NCBI RefSeq assembly: GCF_033568475.1
Contig: NC_133123.1
Span: 139,640,062-139,704,061 of the forward strand
Length of the DNA stretch: 64,000 nt
From: Henckelia pumila
Taxonomy: Eukaryota; Streptophyta; Magnoliopsida; Lamiales; Gesneriaceae
Reading direction: 5' to 3'
Below the pieces are notes generated by a model, which was not told where the DNA came from, ran no database searches, and was given only the letters and a program-made list of their open reading frames with translations. A program made the position numbers and the translations under genes. Shown in pieces: positions 1 to 11,375 of this stretch; positions within the stretch are counted from its first letter, which is position 1, and every line of letters begins with the position of its first letter.

Positions 1-790
1 GGTGTCATTTAAACACAAATTTTATCTCTTCTGTTTTAAGATGGGCATCGTAGTGGGTTCGGTGGAGGTCTACCGATGTCGCTGTGAATTCCGAACATGA
101 AGAAAGTGTGAGAAATCTACTTAAGCTGATAGTAATCAATATTTGGTAAATTTGTTTTCAGAAATTTCGTCACTACCTCACTTATTTACAAAGATTGCGG
201 TCGATGAACCACAAATTAATGTATCCAAGAACCGAAAATGTTGTATTTGGATATTTTCACAAATAACTAATTCTTCTCCGTCTTGGAGGCATATTATTTA
301 CATTTGGGAGAGTAGTGATAAATATAATTTTTTGGTTTGTACATATCTGGGGAAATCCGTAAACGGCAGCAGCAACTTGGTATTTTGTTGCTTTTCCCCG
401 ACGGTGAAACAGAGTGTGTAGTTTGGATGTCGTAAGAGAAGGAAGAGGAGAAGGAGTTTTGTGATTAGGTTTTGCTCACGGTTGTACACGTATGTGCACA
501 ACGTCCAGGGGCAATTTGGGTATAAAATTATTGTCCAACTTTTAATCATTCACATAAAAAACCAACCAAACAAATTAATGTTTTTATTTTGTATTTAAAA
601 TATCATTAAGAAAATATACCTATCACATTACTTATCTTTACACAAATAATCTCATCACACGTACCAAGCGGAGCCTTAGTAGATTGATTCGGAAAACGTG
701 GGTATGTTCGTTGGAACAAAATTTCTCACCTACTGATCATAACACCCAAAGGCTCCCAATTCAGCAATAAATGCAGCAATTTTTTGGAAC
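1..790. other. left-edge intergenic sequence, no recognised gene
   Basis: I recognise no gene here. The longest open frame (143-421, plus, 92 codons) has no domain or motif that I know and starts without supporting context; it could be the edge of a gene outside the window or chance. The sequence is AT-rich and becomes more so after 540. Confidence 0.4.
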
Positions 791-799
791 CATATTTTG

Positions 800-1156
800 G
801 GTTTAGTCTATGCTACCTCATTCGGGCAGTGCCTGAATGAGATCTAACGGCCCACATTTTTTTGTATTTTAGATGTTCACATGAACTTCTCAAATGCAAA
901 AAAAATTGGGCCCTTGGGGAAAATTCGGTCCTATCCCATAGGATAAGGTGGAAACATTTGATTGGTCCAAATGATGTGGGGCCCACATGACTGATGTGGG
1001 GCCCACATGATTGGATCAATGAGGGAGTTTCACCTACACATGGGATAATGCCCATGGGATAGGGTCGAACTTACCGGCCCTTGGATACAGCACATGCACA
1101 GTGTCCATGTGCTGACATAGACTAATCTCATATTGTCCATGTGCATAGACTAATCC
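800..1156. mobile_element. Mutator-type MITE, 357 bp, with 9-bp TSD
   Basis: The ends are inverted: GGTTTAGTCTATGC at 800 and GCATAGACTAATCC ending at 1156. They are flanked by a perfect 9-bp direct repeat CATATTTTG (791-799 and 1157-1165). A 9-bp TSD is typical of Mutator-like elements. The interior is strongly self-complementary, with one foldback between about 908-955 and 1028-1085. It also contains two copies of a TGTGGGGCCCACATGA palindrome near 975-1010. There is no coding capacity, so it would need a transposase from elsewhere. Confidence 0.8.
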
Positions 1157-1258
1157 CATATTTTGAGCCATGCAGCAATTTAAATATTTAATCACGGCTT
1201 ACTTCAAAATGTGAAGGTCAAAAGATCTGGTTTTTTTTATCATTTACTTTGCCTCTTA

Positions 1259-1635
1259 GGTACCGTTTGGTTCGAGGATAGGATAAATAATATTTGGATA
1301 AATAATATAATGTAATATAAAAAAATATAAAATGATAGTTAATTTAGTATTTGATTTGATTGATAGATTATAGTTTATTTGATTTTATTGATTGAATTTT
1401 ATATTAAAAATATAAATTACCATTTTGTCTTTTTAAAAATAAATAAAATATGAATAATATTATTTATAAGGGTAATATAGTAATTTAAATTCAATGATTT
1501 GATTGATGTAAAATAAATGATTTGATTGATGTAAAATAAATAATTAATAGATGGATAAATAATATGACGAGAAAAATGCGAGATTGGATATGATAAGTTG
1601 TACAATTACTAATTGTACTAGTACCAAACGGTACC
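1259..1635. mobile_element. Tourist-like MITE, family A copy 1 (377 bp)
   Basis: Terminal inverted repeats GGTACCGTTTGGT and ACCAAACGGTACC bound an AT-rich body. The flanks are a TTA TSD (1256-1258 and 1636-1638), the PIF/Harbinger type. The body shares long stretches (for example TTTGATTGATAGATTATAG) with copies at 6168-6551, 57595-57963, 62293-62669 and 63792-64000. There is no coding capacity. Confidence 0.88.
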
Positions 1636-1638
1636 TTA

Positions 1639-2541
1639 CGATATTAAATTTTCAGTGGCAACCTCTTTTCTTCTTCTTCTTCCTCTATTTTTTTATAAAA
1701 AAAATAGAGGAATTTTGAAGCTTCGAACGAATAAGGACGAACAGGCTTTGTATATATATATATACACTACATCGACAGTTTAATATAAGATGTTAAATGA
1801 ACATCTCATTTAAAAACAAAAAAAAAAATCTGAACTCCATATTTCTTATCTCCATATGTAAAGTGTGACATCGAACATACCTAGTGTTAGACCCTTGAAG
1901 TTGGCTCGCTTTCATGGCACGAATGCGGAATGTCATGATGCTAAGTGTTGATGCCTAGAACTTGGTTATGTTGGTGCATAACTTAGGCATAGTCGGGTTG
2001 GCTAAGCATATAAATAAGCTGGCACATTGCGGGAATGTGTTTGGTGCATTGAAGTGTTGGCAGCATTGAGTTTGGTTGGGTGGACTAAGCTAAATTCGAG
2101 TGGACTGATGTTGGACAATCAAAGGGGGCGTTTGGATGATCTTGAGGGCAGTTACAAGGCAGTTGGACACTTGGAAGACAGCCAAACAATTGACATTCAG
2201 ACATAGATGCATGCATGTGGCAGTTGCACTTGTCCTCCTACTGTTGCGACACCTGTCCTAGGCAGTTACTTGGATTGTTGGCTGTCATTTCTGATGCATT
2301 TCGAGTTTATATGTTTGCCATGAGTTGCACAAGGCACATACATGAGTTGTAAGCCTTTTGTGTGCAAGTCATTGGCATTTTGTATTTCTTGTATTGTGAA
2401 CTATTGTGTTAGTGCAAGGTTGGGCAGTTTTGCCTGTAATCTCTTGTGTCTTTGACATTGTTCTTGCATGCTTGGCTTAGTGTGAGTTATATACAGAAAA
2501 TATAATCAAACACAAATGCAAAACGTGAGAGAGGTGATAGG
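1639..2541. other. intergenic; GT-rich remnant of unknown origin
   Basis: A perfect-arm hairpin of T and A runs with CCTCTATT/AATAGAGG ends lies at about 1682-1711. From about 1860 to 2540 the sequence is less AT-rich than its surroundings and carries many TTGGC/GGCAGTTG words. It may be a degraded LTR or other repeat, but I could not define ends or a TSD. No coding frame is supported. Confidence 0.35.
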
Positions 2542-2546
2542 CTTGA

Positions 2547-3934
2547 TGTGAAGACCGTAATTTTTCCTTAAGGTTAAGACTTTATTTTAATTATTATTTT
2601 GTCTTGTGTTGATAATTAATGTATTTTTTTAATAATTAGTAATAGATATTGTTGGAGATAGAATATAATTTTGGGTATCTTGATAAAATATTATTAAGAT
2701 AGGTGATCAAGATCTAAGTGTGGTCAAATCTTGGGAGATAGATTTGAATTCAAATTTTGAAAGTCACTATCCTAGTCAATCTCAAACTCCTATTGAGTGC
2801 CTATAAATAGAGGCTCATAGTTTAAGGAAAAATCACACAAACATACTCTCTTTTCTTCTTCGTGCTTTCGAAGCTCGGCCGAGAGTTTGCTTAGAAATCC
2901 ACCCCCTTCTCTTTTCCTTTTTGTTTTTAATCTTTCACCATAAAAGTCAAAGGAATTTGTCATCTTGTGCCATCATACTTTCGAGAATTTGGGCTAGAAA
3001 ATTTAGAGGATTTAGTGCTTGCTTGTTCTATAAGCTATCAACACGTGAGCATAGTAGGATTTTCGAAGAATCCTTTGAAGTTTCGGTCCAGCGTTGTCAA
3101 GTATTGATTTCTGTACACGTCTACGGTAAGTGGGCTTATGTTTTAAAATTATATGTATGTTTTACAAAATTCGATCGTTCATGTTAATCGTTGGAATTTT
3201 GTTATTTAATATTGTTCATGATTATGATTTATTGAAAATATGTTTTGACACTGTTATGACTCGAATTAGGAGTGGAAAGGGAATTTTCGAATCATGTTAT
3301 GTTATGACCCTGATACGGTGGGTATAATAACCGTTCTATGACCTCACCCCTTAGAGGGATTACATATAGGGGACTGATCAGTTAGCCACGAATAATGAGA
3401 GAAATTTCAGTGTCTTGTCAAAAATTATGTTATGTCATGTACAATATGTTATGATATTGTTTATGCTATGCTATGTTGAGATATGATATAAAATGTTTAT
3501 GATTTGAATTAATTTATGAGTTTTGATATAAATATATATATGTATATATTTTGGTATGATCGATCGGCCCCCACTTGCTGAGTATTTTCCAAAACACTCA
3601 CCCCCCTTACTTTTCCCCTTCCAGATGATGAAGATGGCGATTTAGAGGATCGTGAACAAGATATGTTTTGGGGATGGTGATAGAGAAATAATAAGACTAA
3701 ATTTTGTTATTTTTATTATTGGGATTTTTGCTTTAATATTTTGTTATTAAGTTTTTAGACACTTCCACAATCGTTTCATTATTTTGGATTTATCGAGTTG
3801 TAAAGACAATGTTTTGAAGTTTATTTATGATAATAGACTGGTTTGGTTTATACTGTACTACGAGGCTGGTTGTTTTATAATTTGTGTGAATTTGAAATAA
3901 CGCCGGTGGCACGTCTCACTCTCGGGGCGTGACA
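2547..3934 (+). mobile_element. solo LTR of a Ty3/gypsy-like retrotransposon (1388 bp)
   Basis: The sequence starts TGTGAAGACCG and ends GGGGCGTGACA, the TG...CA form of an LTR. It is flanked by a perfect 5-bp TSD CTTGA (2542-2546 and 3935-3939). No internal region or second LTR is present, so this is a solo LTR left by LTR-LTR recombination. A TATA box (CTATAAATAG, 2801-2810) fits a plus-strand promoter. The CTTGCTGAG...ACTCACCCCCC motif near 3575-3605 resembles what I know of gypsy LTRs, so the lineage is inferred. Confidence 0.85.
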
Positions 3935-3939
3935 CTTGA

Positions 3940-4763
3940 GTGCGTGCAAGTCTACCCGCACAAGGGTTAAAAAAAGTTTGCGATACTCCGCTGCATCGCT
4001 AGCCCCTGTGACACCTAGGATGCTACCTTTTTGTATATATATATTTTGGTGGTGGAAGCATGAACATCCATCCCCCACTGAATTATCTTGTACTCGAAAA
4101 GTAACAAGCGACTTGGGCTTTTACATTAATAAGAAAAGAAAACGTAATGGAAAATGATCAATTGCGTCAAAAGGGAAAAAACAGTCACATAAAGTTTCTA
4201 GTAACTAGAAAAAATAAACCGCAAAAATAAAAATGGACAACATAGTCAACTTCTATTTAATGCGATGCAAGCACAAGTGGTAGCGTTTGTTTGACTTTCA
4301 AATCGATGTTGCCCGGCCAGAAATAATATTTGTGTATGTCCCAAAATCTTATGGCACTCTGTTCTAAGAATATATCATTTATTATATTAATATATAGTAG
4401 TTTTCTTACATTGTTTAACGTAATTTGTTTTTCATAAATATCGTTAAAATTTATAATGGTGGTATCGATCTTATATAATTTATAATAACAAATGAATATG
4501 AAAATGCCCCCCAATCCCCATTTGGGTTGTGCCAAGTTTATTAGAAATTTGAAATAATATATTAATTTCGACATAAAACTATTGGGAAGGAAAATGTAGG
4601 CCATCAAATGTCAAGTCATGTGACTCATGAGAGGCCACTAATCGTCACAGGTGTGATTGAGTTAGATTTTACAACACAACGCCCTTTTTGCCAAATAGGA
4701 ATAAACAATAAGTCGCCTTTAGCATTTCATCCAGATTTTATTATTAGCTCCGATCAGCCCCAA

Positions 4764-4810
<47 letters not shown>

Positions 4811-6167
4811 GTAGGATAGGAAATCTGAATCATCTGATACCCGCAGGGATCATTTCGTGGATGATCGTTAACTTAATTAAGATATGCTGATAATTGAGGA
4901 TTATAAGAGAAAAATTTATGCTACTAATTTTGTTTTAATTGTTCTAAGCTTGGACCGAGAAATAATCATGCAATATAAAATTGAATCTCATACTATTTCA
5001 AAAGAAATAATTAGATTATAATTTGTAATATATAATTATGTTATATTTTTTTAAAAAAATTCCATATAGAGGTTTTCTTTATTTTATTATTATTTTTTTA
5101 AATATTTTTTTATCAAAGAAACGTCATGATCTCATTAAAACATCAACAAATCATTAGATACAAAATTTTGTTTTGTTTTGTTTTAAAAAACGTGATATAT
5201 GGTGAAGGTGTATATTGTATCATTTAAAAGAAACATACCACACATGCATAAATATATACTATTGTCTATTTAATGGCAGCATGCGTGTGAGGGTGTAAAC
5301 AATTTAATTTAATGAATCGACAGCTTGAATCCAATTTAATTCCAATGTAATGTGTTTTAATGCTTTTATTTCATTCAATGGTATTTAAACTCACCATCAT
5401 CTGACAAAAAACAATTCGAGTGTTTTGAATGCGTATTTTATCTTGTATCAAATTGTATCTTTTTCCTAAAAAATCAAATAATATTTAAGAGTACGTATGT
5501 CTATTTGAAATTAATATAATTTTTGAGTCAATTCGTCGACGATTTCTTAAGAATTTCTGTAATTTTGAAATCATATGTAAATAACATATTCAATATATGG
5601 TCATTTTTATCAAAATACGCGTTGGAACACATTCACAGTACACACGTATATATTTATGCATAAAACAATATATCAAAAATCAATTTTTTTTAATTAAGTA
5701 AAAATAAAAAGTCGCTACTTTGTGATGCGCATTAGGTAAACCCTCCAACTAATGTAATAGCTTGCAAACTACTCTAGTCAGATAAATCGACTAAGCATGG
5801 TTCAAGAAGGTGTTGATATGAAAAATATAACTCATAACTTTTGCCCAAACGCTCACCTACTCAGCCACTTAGACACCAAAATCAATTTATTTATATTCTA
5901 AATCTTAGGATAACCATTTACAGTACTTGCAATTTGCAAACATGATCTGTTCGAAACCAAGTTTTGTATAAAATATTATTCATATGTAGTTAATATTGTG
6001 AGAAAATACAATCATGCATGTCTTGTGAGTAATATATACTGTTTACAAGTCAAAGTTAATGTTTGCCTTACTAATTATTTTATTAATTATGGGTTTGTTT
6101 TATTTTAAAAACAATGGTATTAGATATATGTAGAACTAGTTAATTAAAAATATATAGTATAATTTTA
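3940..6167. other. AT-rich intergenic region with a (TTA)n microsatellite
   Basis: No gene is recognised. A trinucleotide run of about 15 ATT/TTA units occupies roughly 4766-4810. The rest is AT-rich, with short open frames that lack recognisable motifs. Confidence 0.6.
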
Positions 6168-6551
6168 GGTACCGTTTGGTACAAATACTAATAGTACTTG
6201 TACAATTTATATTATCAAATCCTACGTTATTCTCGTCATATTATTTATCCATCTATTAATTATTTATTTTACATCAATCAAATCATTAATTATTTATCTT
6301 ACATCAATCAAATCATTGAACTTAAATTACTATATTACCCTTATAAATAATATTATTCATATTTTATTTATTCTCAAAAGGACAAAATGGTAATTTATAT
6401 TTTTAATATAAAATTCACTCAATCAAATCAAATAAATTATAATCTATCAATCAAATCAAATACTAAATTAACTATCATTTTTATTTATTTTATATTACAT
6501 TGTATTATTTATTCAAATATTATTTATCCTATCCACGAACTAAACGGTTTC
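6168..6551. mobile_element. Tourist-like MITE, family A copy 2 (384 bp, inverted relative to copy 1)
   Basis: It begins GGTACCGTTTGGT and ends in the degenerate repeat AACTAAACGGTTTC, with TTA on both sides (6165-6167 and 6552-6554). The body is the reverse complement of copy 1. It ends 325 bp before the mature miR394 sequence, so it sits in or next to the MIR394 promoter. Confidence 0.85.
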
Positions 6552-6862
6552 TTATAATATGTTTGGTGCCTTATAATATAATATAGTACGAACATATCCT
6601 GATAGAATTGTGTATTCGAAAATTTACACCCACCGTTGAACATGATTTCACCATCAAACATATTAATTGTTGGCAGCTTCTTCGATCACTCTCTCTGATT
6701 TACTGTACCACACATCCTCCATTTTACTTATTAAATAGTAACCCAACTTCCCCCTTCTCTCCCATCTCTCATCTCATCATGTGTATTTCTTGCTACTCGA
6801 TCTCTCTGGTTTTTCAATTTGAATTTGAATTTGAATTTCATGGTGGGTTTTTCAAAGGGTAT

Positions 6863-6977
6863 TTTACAGAGTTTATTGGCATTCTGTCCACCTCCTCTGT
6901 GTCCATATATGGAGGGCAATTTTTTTTGCTTGCGGAGGAGGTGGGCATACTGCCAACTGGGTTCTGTGGGATTTTCT
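6863..6977 (+). ncRNA. MIR394: MIR394 precursor hairpin
   Basis: The 5' arm holds TTGGCATTCTGTCCACCTCC at 6876-6895, identical to the conserved plant miR394. The 3' arm at about 6936-6958 (GGAGGTGGGCATACTGCCAAC) pairs with it except for two mismatches and one G:U; this is the miR394* position. The stem extends outward through ACAGAG (from about 6867) and TTCTGT (to about 6975). The loop is about 40 nt and includes a T run. In known plants miR394 guides ARGONAUTE cleavage of the LCR F-box mRNA and acts in leaf and shoot-meristem development; that role is family knowledge. A protein-like frame over 6608-6994 is a by-product of the hairpin region. A possible donor AG/GTAAAG at about 7052 may belong to the primary transcript. 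Confidence 0.93.
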
Positions 6978-9018
6978 TTGCGAAACCGTCGTGAAATATA
7001 ATATATTATATATGCTTCGCTCACTCCTCAGAAGCCCCGTTCGCAAGTTTAGGTAAAGGCTTGATATTCTCCTATGTTTACATATATATTTATATATGTT
7101 TGTTTGTTTGTTTGTATATCAACCCGATATGATTTTCTGTCACTGTTTTTGTTGCAAATCGTCTGTTTCTTTCACTTGATTCATGCATGCCGTATGGAAG
7201 AATAAATCTTTCAATTTGTACGTTTAAATCATATCTCACAAAAAGTGTAAATTATACATATCATTCGGACGGACTAATATAATTCAATATTGTATTGCTG
7301 ACGGGTTTCGTTATAAAATTTTCATGATCTCTGCATATATAGCTTATATATAACATAACGCTCATTAATTAATTTCTTGGCCTCAAACATAAGTTATAGT
7401 TTATGATTGAATAATTTTTATGTAAATGTTCATATGAAATTAATGAATAAGGTGTTGTAATCTTATGCTGCAAATAAGGCAAGAGAGCAGCTGCCTATAC
7501 TGCTTCATTCTTGATAAATTTAGCAATTTCATTAATCCTGCAATACCCAAACTCATTTTCCCATTTCGTCTGTGTATATGTACATACATACATACATACA
7601 TAAATGAAGTTCATGCAGTAGAAGAAAAACATGGAGGAAGAAGAAAATAATTGAGTGATTCAACAAGAAGAAAAGTGCAGGAGGAGAGGAGAGATGGTAT
7701 AATGTGGTAGGGCACGAATAATAATATTATTAGGGCAGCGGCAGCAACATAATATTATTATTATTAATTTATTTTTATGTAATAATTAAGGGAAAGAGAA
7801 GAAGCTGCAGAGGCGTATATACGTCGTAGGCTCATGATTGAAATTCTGACAAGCGCCATTAATTTATTTATGGGAAACCCACAAGGTTTTTTAGCTTCTG
7901 TCTGTCCCAATTTTTTATTTTCGTTTCGATTTTCGAATCAAAAATTTACTGACAGTAAAATCGTATCTATTCTCCTCAAGTGGTTTGTTGGTAATAATTA
8001 TATATAATAATTAAAGGTATCCTTCCATCTTTCATTGTATTGTCCAGTTGGCCCAACTACCCCTCTCCTATATTCATTAATTAATTAACTGAAATTCTGA
8101 TACCAATAACTTATTAAAATATTTGGATTCAATTCCATTTTTTTTTTAAAAAAAATTCATTTTGGATCATATATAGTATCATACTAAAATAAAATGAAAA
8201 ATAACTGAGTTTTAGAGATTGCTAAAGCTAATGTTTCTAGCTAGCTTGAGGTTTACATGTATGTATATGTAAAGCTACTTCGAAGTTTCGATGTTAAGAT
8301 CGAGTCGATTTTCTGATACTTGATCAAAATGTAGGACTGATTAGGGTTTGTGTACAAACAGGGGTTAATTTGTAATCTTTTTTTAGTTCTGATGTGCAAG
8401 TGAAAATGTAAATGTTATTGGCAGTTTCGAAAGTATGGATGAGCCCTAGATATCATATACAAGAGAGTGAAATTATAGTATATTCATATAGATAAGTGGG
8501 AAAAAAAATATTGAATGCAAATAATTACTCTTCTTTTATAGAATCATGCAATTATTAATAATTTGCCAGCATATTTTGATAGAAGATTTGAGCTGTCTGA
8601 TATTTTTTAACGTAAAAAGTGTAGAATAGTAGAGATATGGAACATTCAATCTGCGCATCATTAGCTCCTAGAAGTTAGCAGAGTACCCACCGATGGAATC
8701 ATGAATCGTGTGTCCTTTGCTTTACAAAAACGAGAAAAAGGTTAACACATTAATTATGTTTAACCACGCCTTTCAAACGCTAACTCAACGACATTTTATT
8801 TTTTGTAATTATTATTATTATTATTAATTTGGAGAGATGATCATATTTTCTTGCATGATCCAGCCTGCATGCCATCATCATGTAATGGTGTCTTATATAG
8901 ATATTTTTTAATATAATAATTACATCATGACATAAAAGTAGTTCCTCTAAATTTCTCGTATATTGCAATGTAGTAGAAATTAAATTATTAGAAATAACTT
9001 TGGTCTATTAATTAATGT
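6978..9018. other. region downstream of MIR394, probably partly pri-miRNA, no protein gene
   Basis: It contains a short (TTTG)n run near 7098, a (CATA)n run near 7580-7602 and several ATT-rich tracts. No protein-coding frame is supported. How far the MIR394 primary transcript extends cannot be read from sequence. Confidence 0.45.
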
Positions 9019-9036
9019 CGATATCGGTTGAATATC

Positions 9037-9228
9037 TAAAAGGGTTGACCCGAAGGGAACCCCATTCCACATGAGTCAGAGGCCCATTGGTTTATGCGGA
9101 GGGTAAATCGAGGGATGTGCACGAGCGGCAGGGATCTGAAGGAGGGAGCACATGGCCCAATCCCCAGAGCAGTACCCCACAATATTTTAGCAAAAAATAT
9201 GCTCCACACGAGGATTGAACTCGCAACG
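9037..9228 (-). mobile_element. SINE-like insertion with long TSD
   Basis: About 190 bp of GC-richer sequence lies between near-identical 18-bp direct repeats, CGATATCGGTTGAATATC (9019-9036) and CGATATTGGTTGAATATC (9229-9246), with one mismatch. On the minus strand, just inside the repeat, GCGAGTTCAATCCTCG resembles a tRNA/pol III B box. An A box and a clear A- or T-rich tail are not obvious, so it may be 5'-truncated. The long TSD favours target-primed insertion. Confidence 0.55.
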
Positions 9229-9545
9229 CGATATTGGTTGAATATCGTCCTACAGAAGATACGCCATGCCCATTGCATTGACATTTTTTTTGCCTTTTTC
9301 CTGAAGTAATTTTTGCCCAATAATTCTATTCAAAGCAATGTCTCCGGAATGCGGATCAAGATAAAGCACTTCATAAAAATTCTTTGGGACTTCACTTTTA
9401 CATCACCAGAAGAATAAACCCAACTTCAATCGTAGAAATGAAATATAAATAATAACTTTGGAAAATCATATTTTCAAATATTTTAATCACCTGGGGCCAG
9501 AAAAGTTATTTTACTTTGATGCACAAGAGTACTGTATTATAAATA

Positions 9546-9858
9546 GGGAAAATTGCAAATTTGGTCCTATATATTTGTCACTTTGCGATTTTGGTTCTCT
9601 ATGTTTTCACATTTCAGTTTTAGTCCGCTATCTTTATTTTTTTGGCAATTTTAGTCCTTTTTCCGACGTGGCGCTGACGTGGCACCAATTCAGTGCTGAT
9701 GTGGAGCTGACGTGTACAGTGCCACGTAAGCATTTTTGAATAAAGAGGACCGAAATTGCCAAAAATCAGAACATGCAGGACTAAAACTGAAATGTAAAAA
9801 CATAGAGGACAAAAATCGCCAAGTGACAAACATACCGGACTAAATTTGCAATTTTCCC
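9546..9858. mobile_element. Mutator-type foldback MITE, 313 bp, with 9-bp TSD
   Basis: Long inverted ends (GGGAAAATTGCAAATTTGGT... and ...ACTAAATTTGCAATTTTCCC) are flanked by a perfect 9-bp TSD TTATAAATA (9537-9545 and 9859-9867). The two halves are complementary for most of their length. The centre (about 9665-9730) holds several ACGTGGC/GACGTG words. It has no coding capacity. Confidence 0.85.
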
Positions 9859-9867
9859 TTATAAATA

Positions 9868-11375
9868 AAAGATTTCCGAATAATTTTAACCTATTTTCAC
9901 TTTTTTTTTCTCAATTTCAATAATATGTTTGTTTTGATTAATTTTTATTTTATTTAATAATCTTATAATGAAAATCTTCATACGAACATTCTCGGATTTG
10001 CACCTGGAATGAGCTTCTTTTTAAAGTCCAATATGATATTTTTTGTCTTTTTTAAGGCTCCTTCCATTTTTTCAGTTTTGGGCTCATATCAAATATATTT
10101 TTATGTTTTGTGCTCTTTCAATATTTGATATGGTCTAACTAAAATTTTTTGTTTTGGGCTCTATCAAACATATTTTGCCGTTTTGGGCTCTTTCAACTTT
10201 GATATGAAGTAACTAAAATTTCAAATGGAGTTTGAGAAATTTCAATTATATTTTACTGATAGTAAATTATATTATAAAGATAATTAATTAAAAAATTAAA
10301 CAAGTATCTATCCGTATATTAGATTTCAAATGGCAAATGCTTTATTTTTTCAAAAATTTTTTTTGTTCTGATAATTCATATATTCTTATATTATCTATTA
10401 AGTTTAGGGGAATTAATATAATAAAAGTTAGTTTTTTATATCATTATTATGATATTGATATTTAGGGGAATTATCAATATCATTATTATGATATTGATAA
10501 TTCATATAATCTTATATTATCTATTAAGTTTAGGGGAATTAATATAATAAAACTTATGAAAAGATTAAATGATATATAAATTTAGAGAGTTAATTAGGTT
10601 ATATATATGTGTGTTAAGTTGGAATATCTATTGTCTATAAATTTTTTGCACATAAAATTTAGCCCCCTTGAGAAAAAATCTTAATTCCGTCCCTGTTTGC
10701 ACTTGTATAGTGACAGAGTTCCACGACTTGTGTTGATTTGTACTAGGACTTCACATTCAAATGATAGCTCGGCCCAGCACACCACTCTAAAATAAACGGA
10801 TTGTGTTGGTGATATCTCAACCAGTTGGGATAAAATCTTCTGTAACAAATTCGTGTAACATTCTTGTCTCTTACCCCACTAAATCAAAGTTCAATTTTTC
10901 TCTCCACCTAACACATGACAAGAAATGATCGATGTAACAGACAATGTTACGTCAATTTGTAACATATGGAAAGTTCAACTAGTATATTTTTACAAGTGCA
11001 AATAAACGGATTGTGTTAGTGATATCTCAACCCGTTCAGCTAGTCTATTTTAACAAGTGCAAATATCGATAATATGCAAGGCCTCTTTACATATAATCTG
11101 CTTAGATTTCCAAATTAAAAGTGAGATAGAGTCTCGAAAACAAGTCAAAGTTTAATAGTACCCTCGTGTGGCATATCTAAAATGGTACACCAAATTATTG
11201 CATCTACATATTTATGAACTCTGTTAGAGCTACTTCTACAGTTTCTGCACAACACAAGGGAATGATCGGCTCAATGTTTGATCCCAAGCAGAATCCAGGA
11301 CTTTGAAGTCGACCTCCAGGAACTCAATGTTTTCTGATTAAAATATCGATCTCCGAAGGCAGATTCCATCAAACA
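9868..11375. repeat. intergenic region with local direct and inverted duplications
   Basis: A GTTTTGGGCTC-containing unit of about 75 bp is imperfectly duplicated at about 10073-10222. A segment of about 50 bp with ATTATCTATTAAGTTTAGGG occurs at about 10375-10427 and 10500-10551; between the copies ATCATTATTATGATATTGAT occurs as an inverted pair. AAATAAACGGATTGTGTT with its flank occurs near 10792 and 11000. The last 300 bp probably includes the 3' UTR of the downstream minus-strand gene. No coding sequence is supported. Confidence 0.55.

Noticed and set aside
143-421. 92-codon plus-strand open frame near the left edge
   Set aside because: No recognisable domain and no supporting splice or promoter context; could be chance or an edge of a gene outside the window.
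661-682. GTACCAAGCGGAGCC followed by TTA, resembling the right end of the family A MITE
   Set aside because: No matching left end or family body precedes it, so I could not call an element.
6608-6994. 128-codon open frame across the MIR394 region
   Set aside because: It overlaps the hairpin, has no protein-family character, and the miR394 identity explains the conservation.
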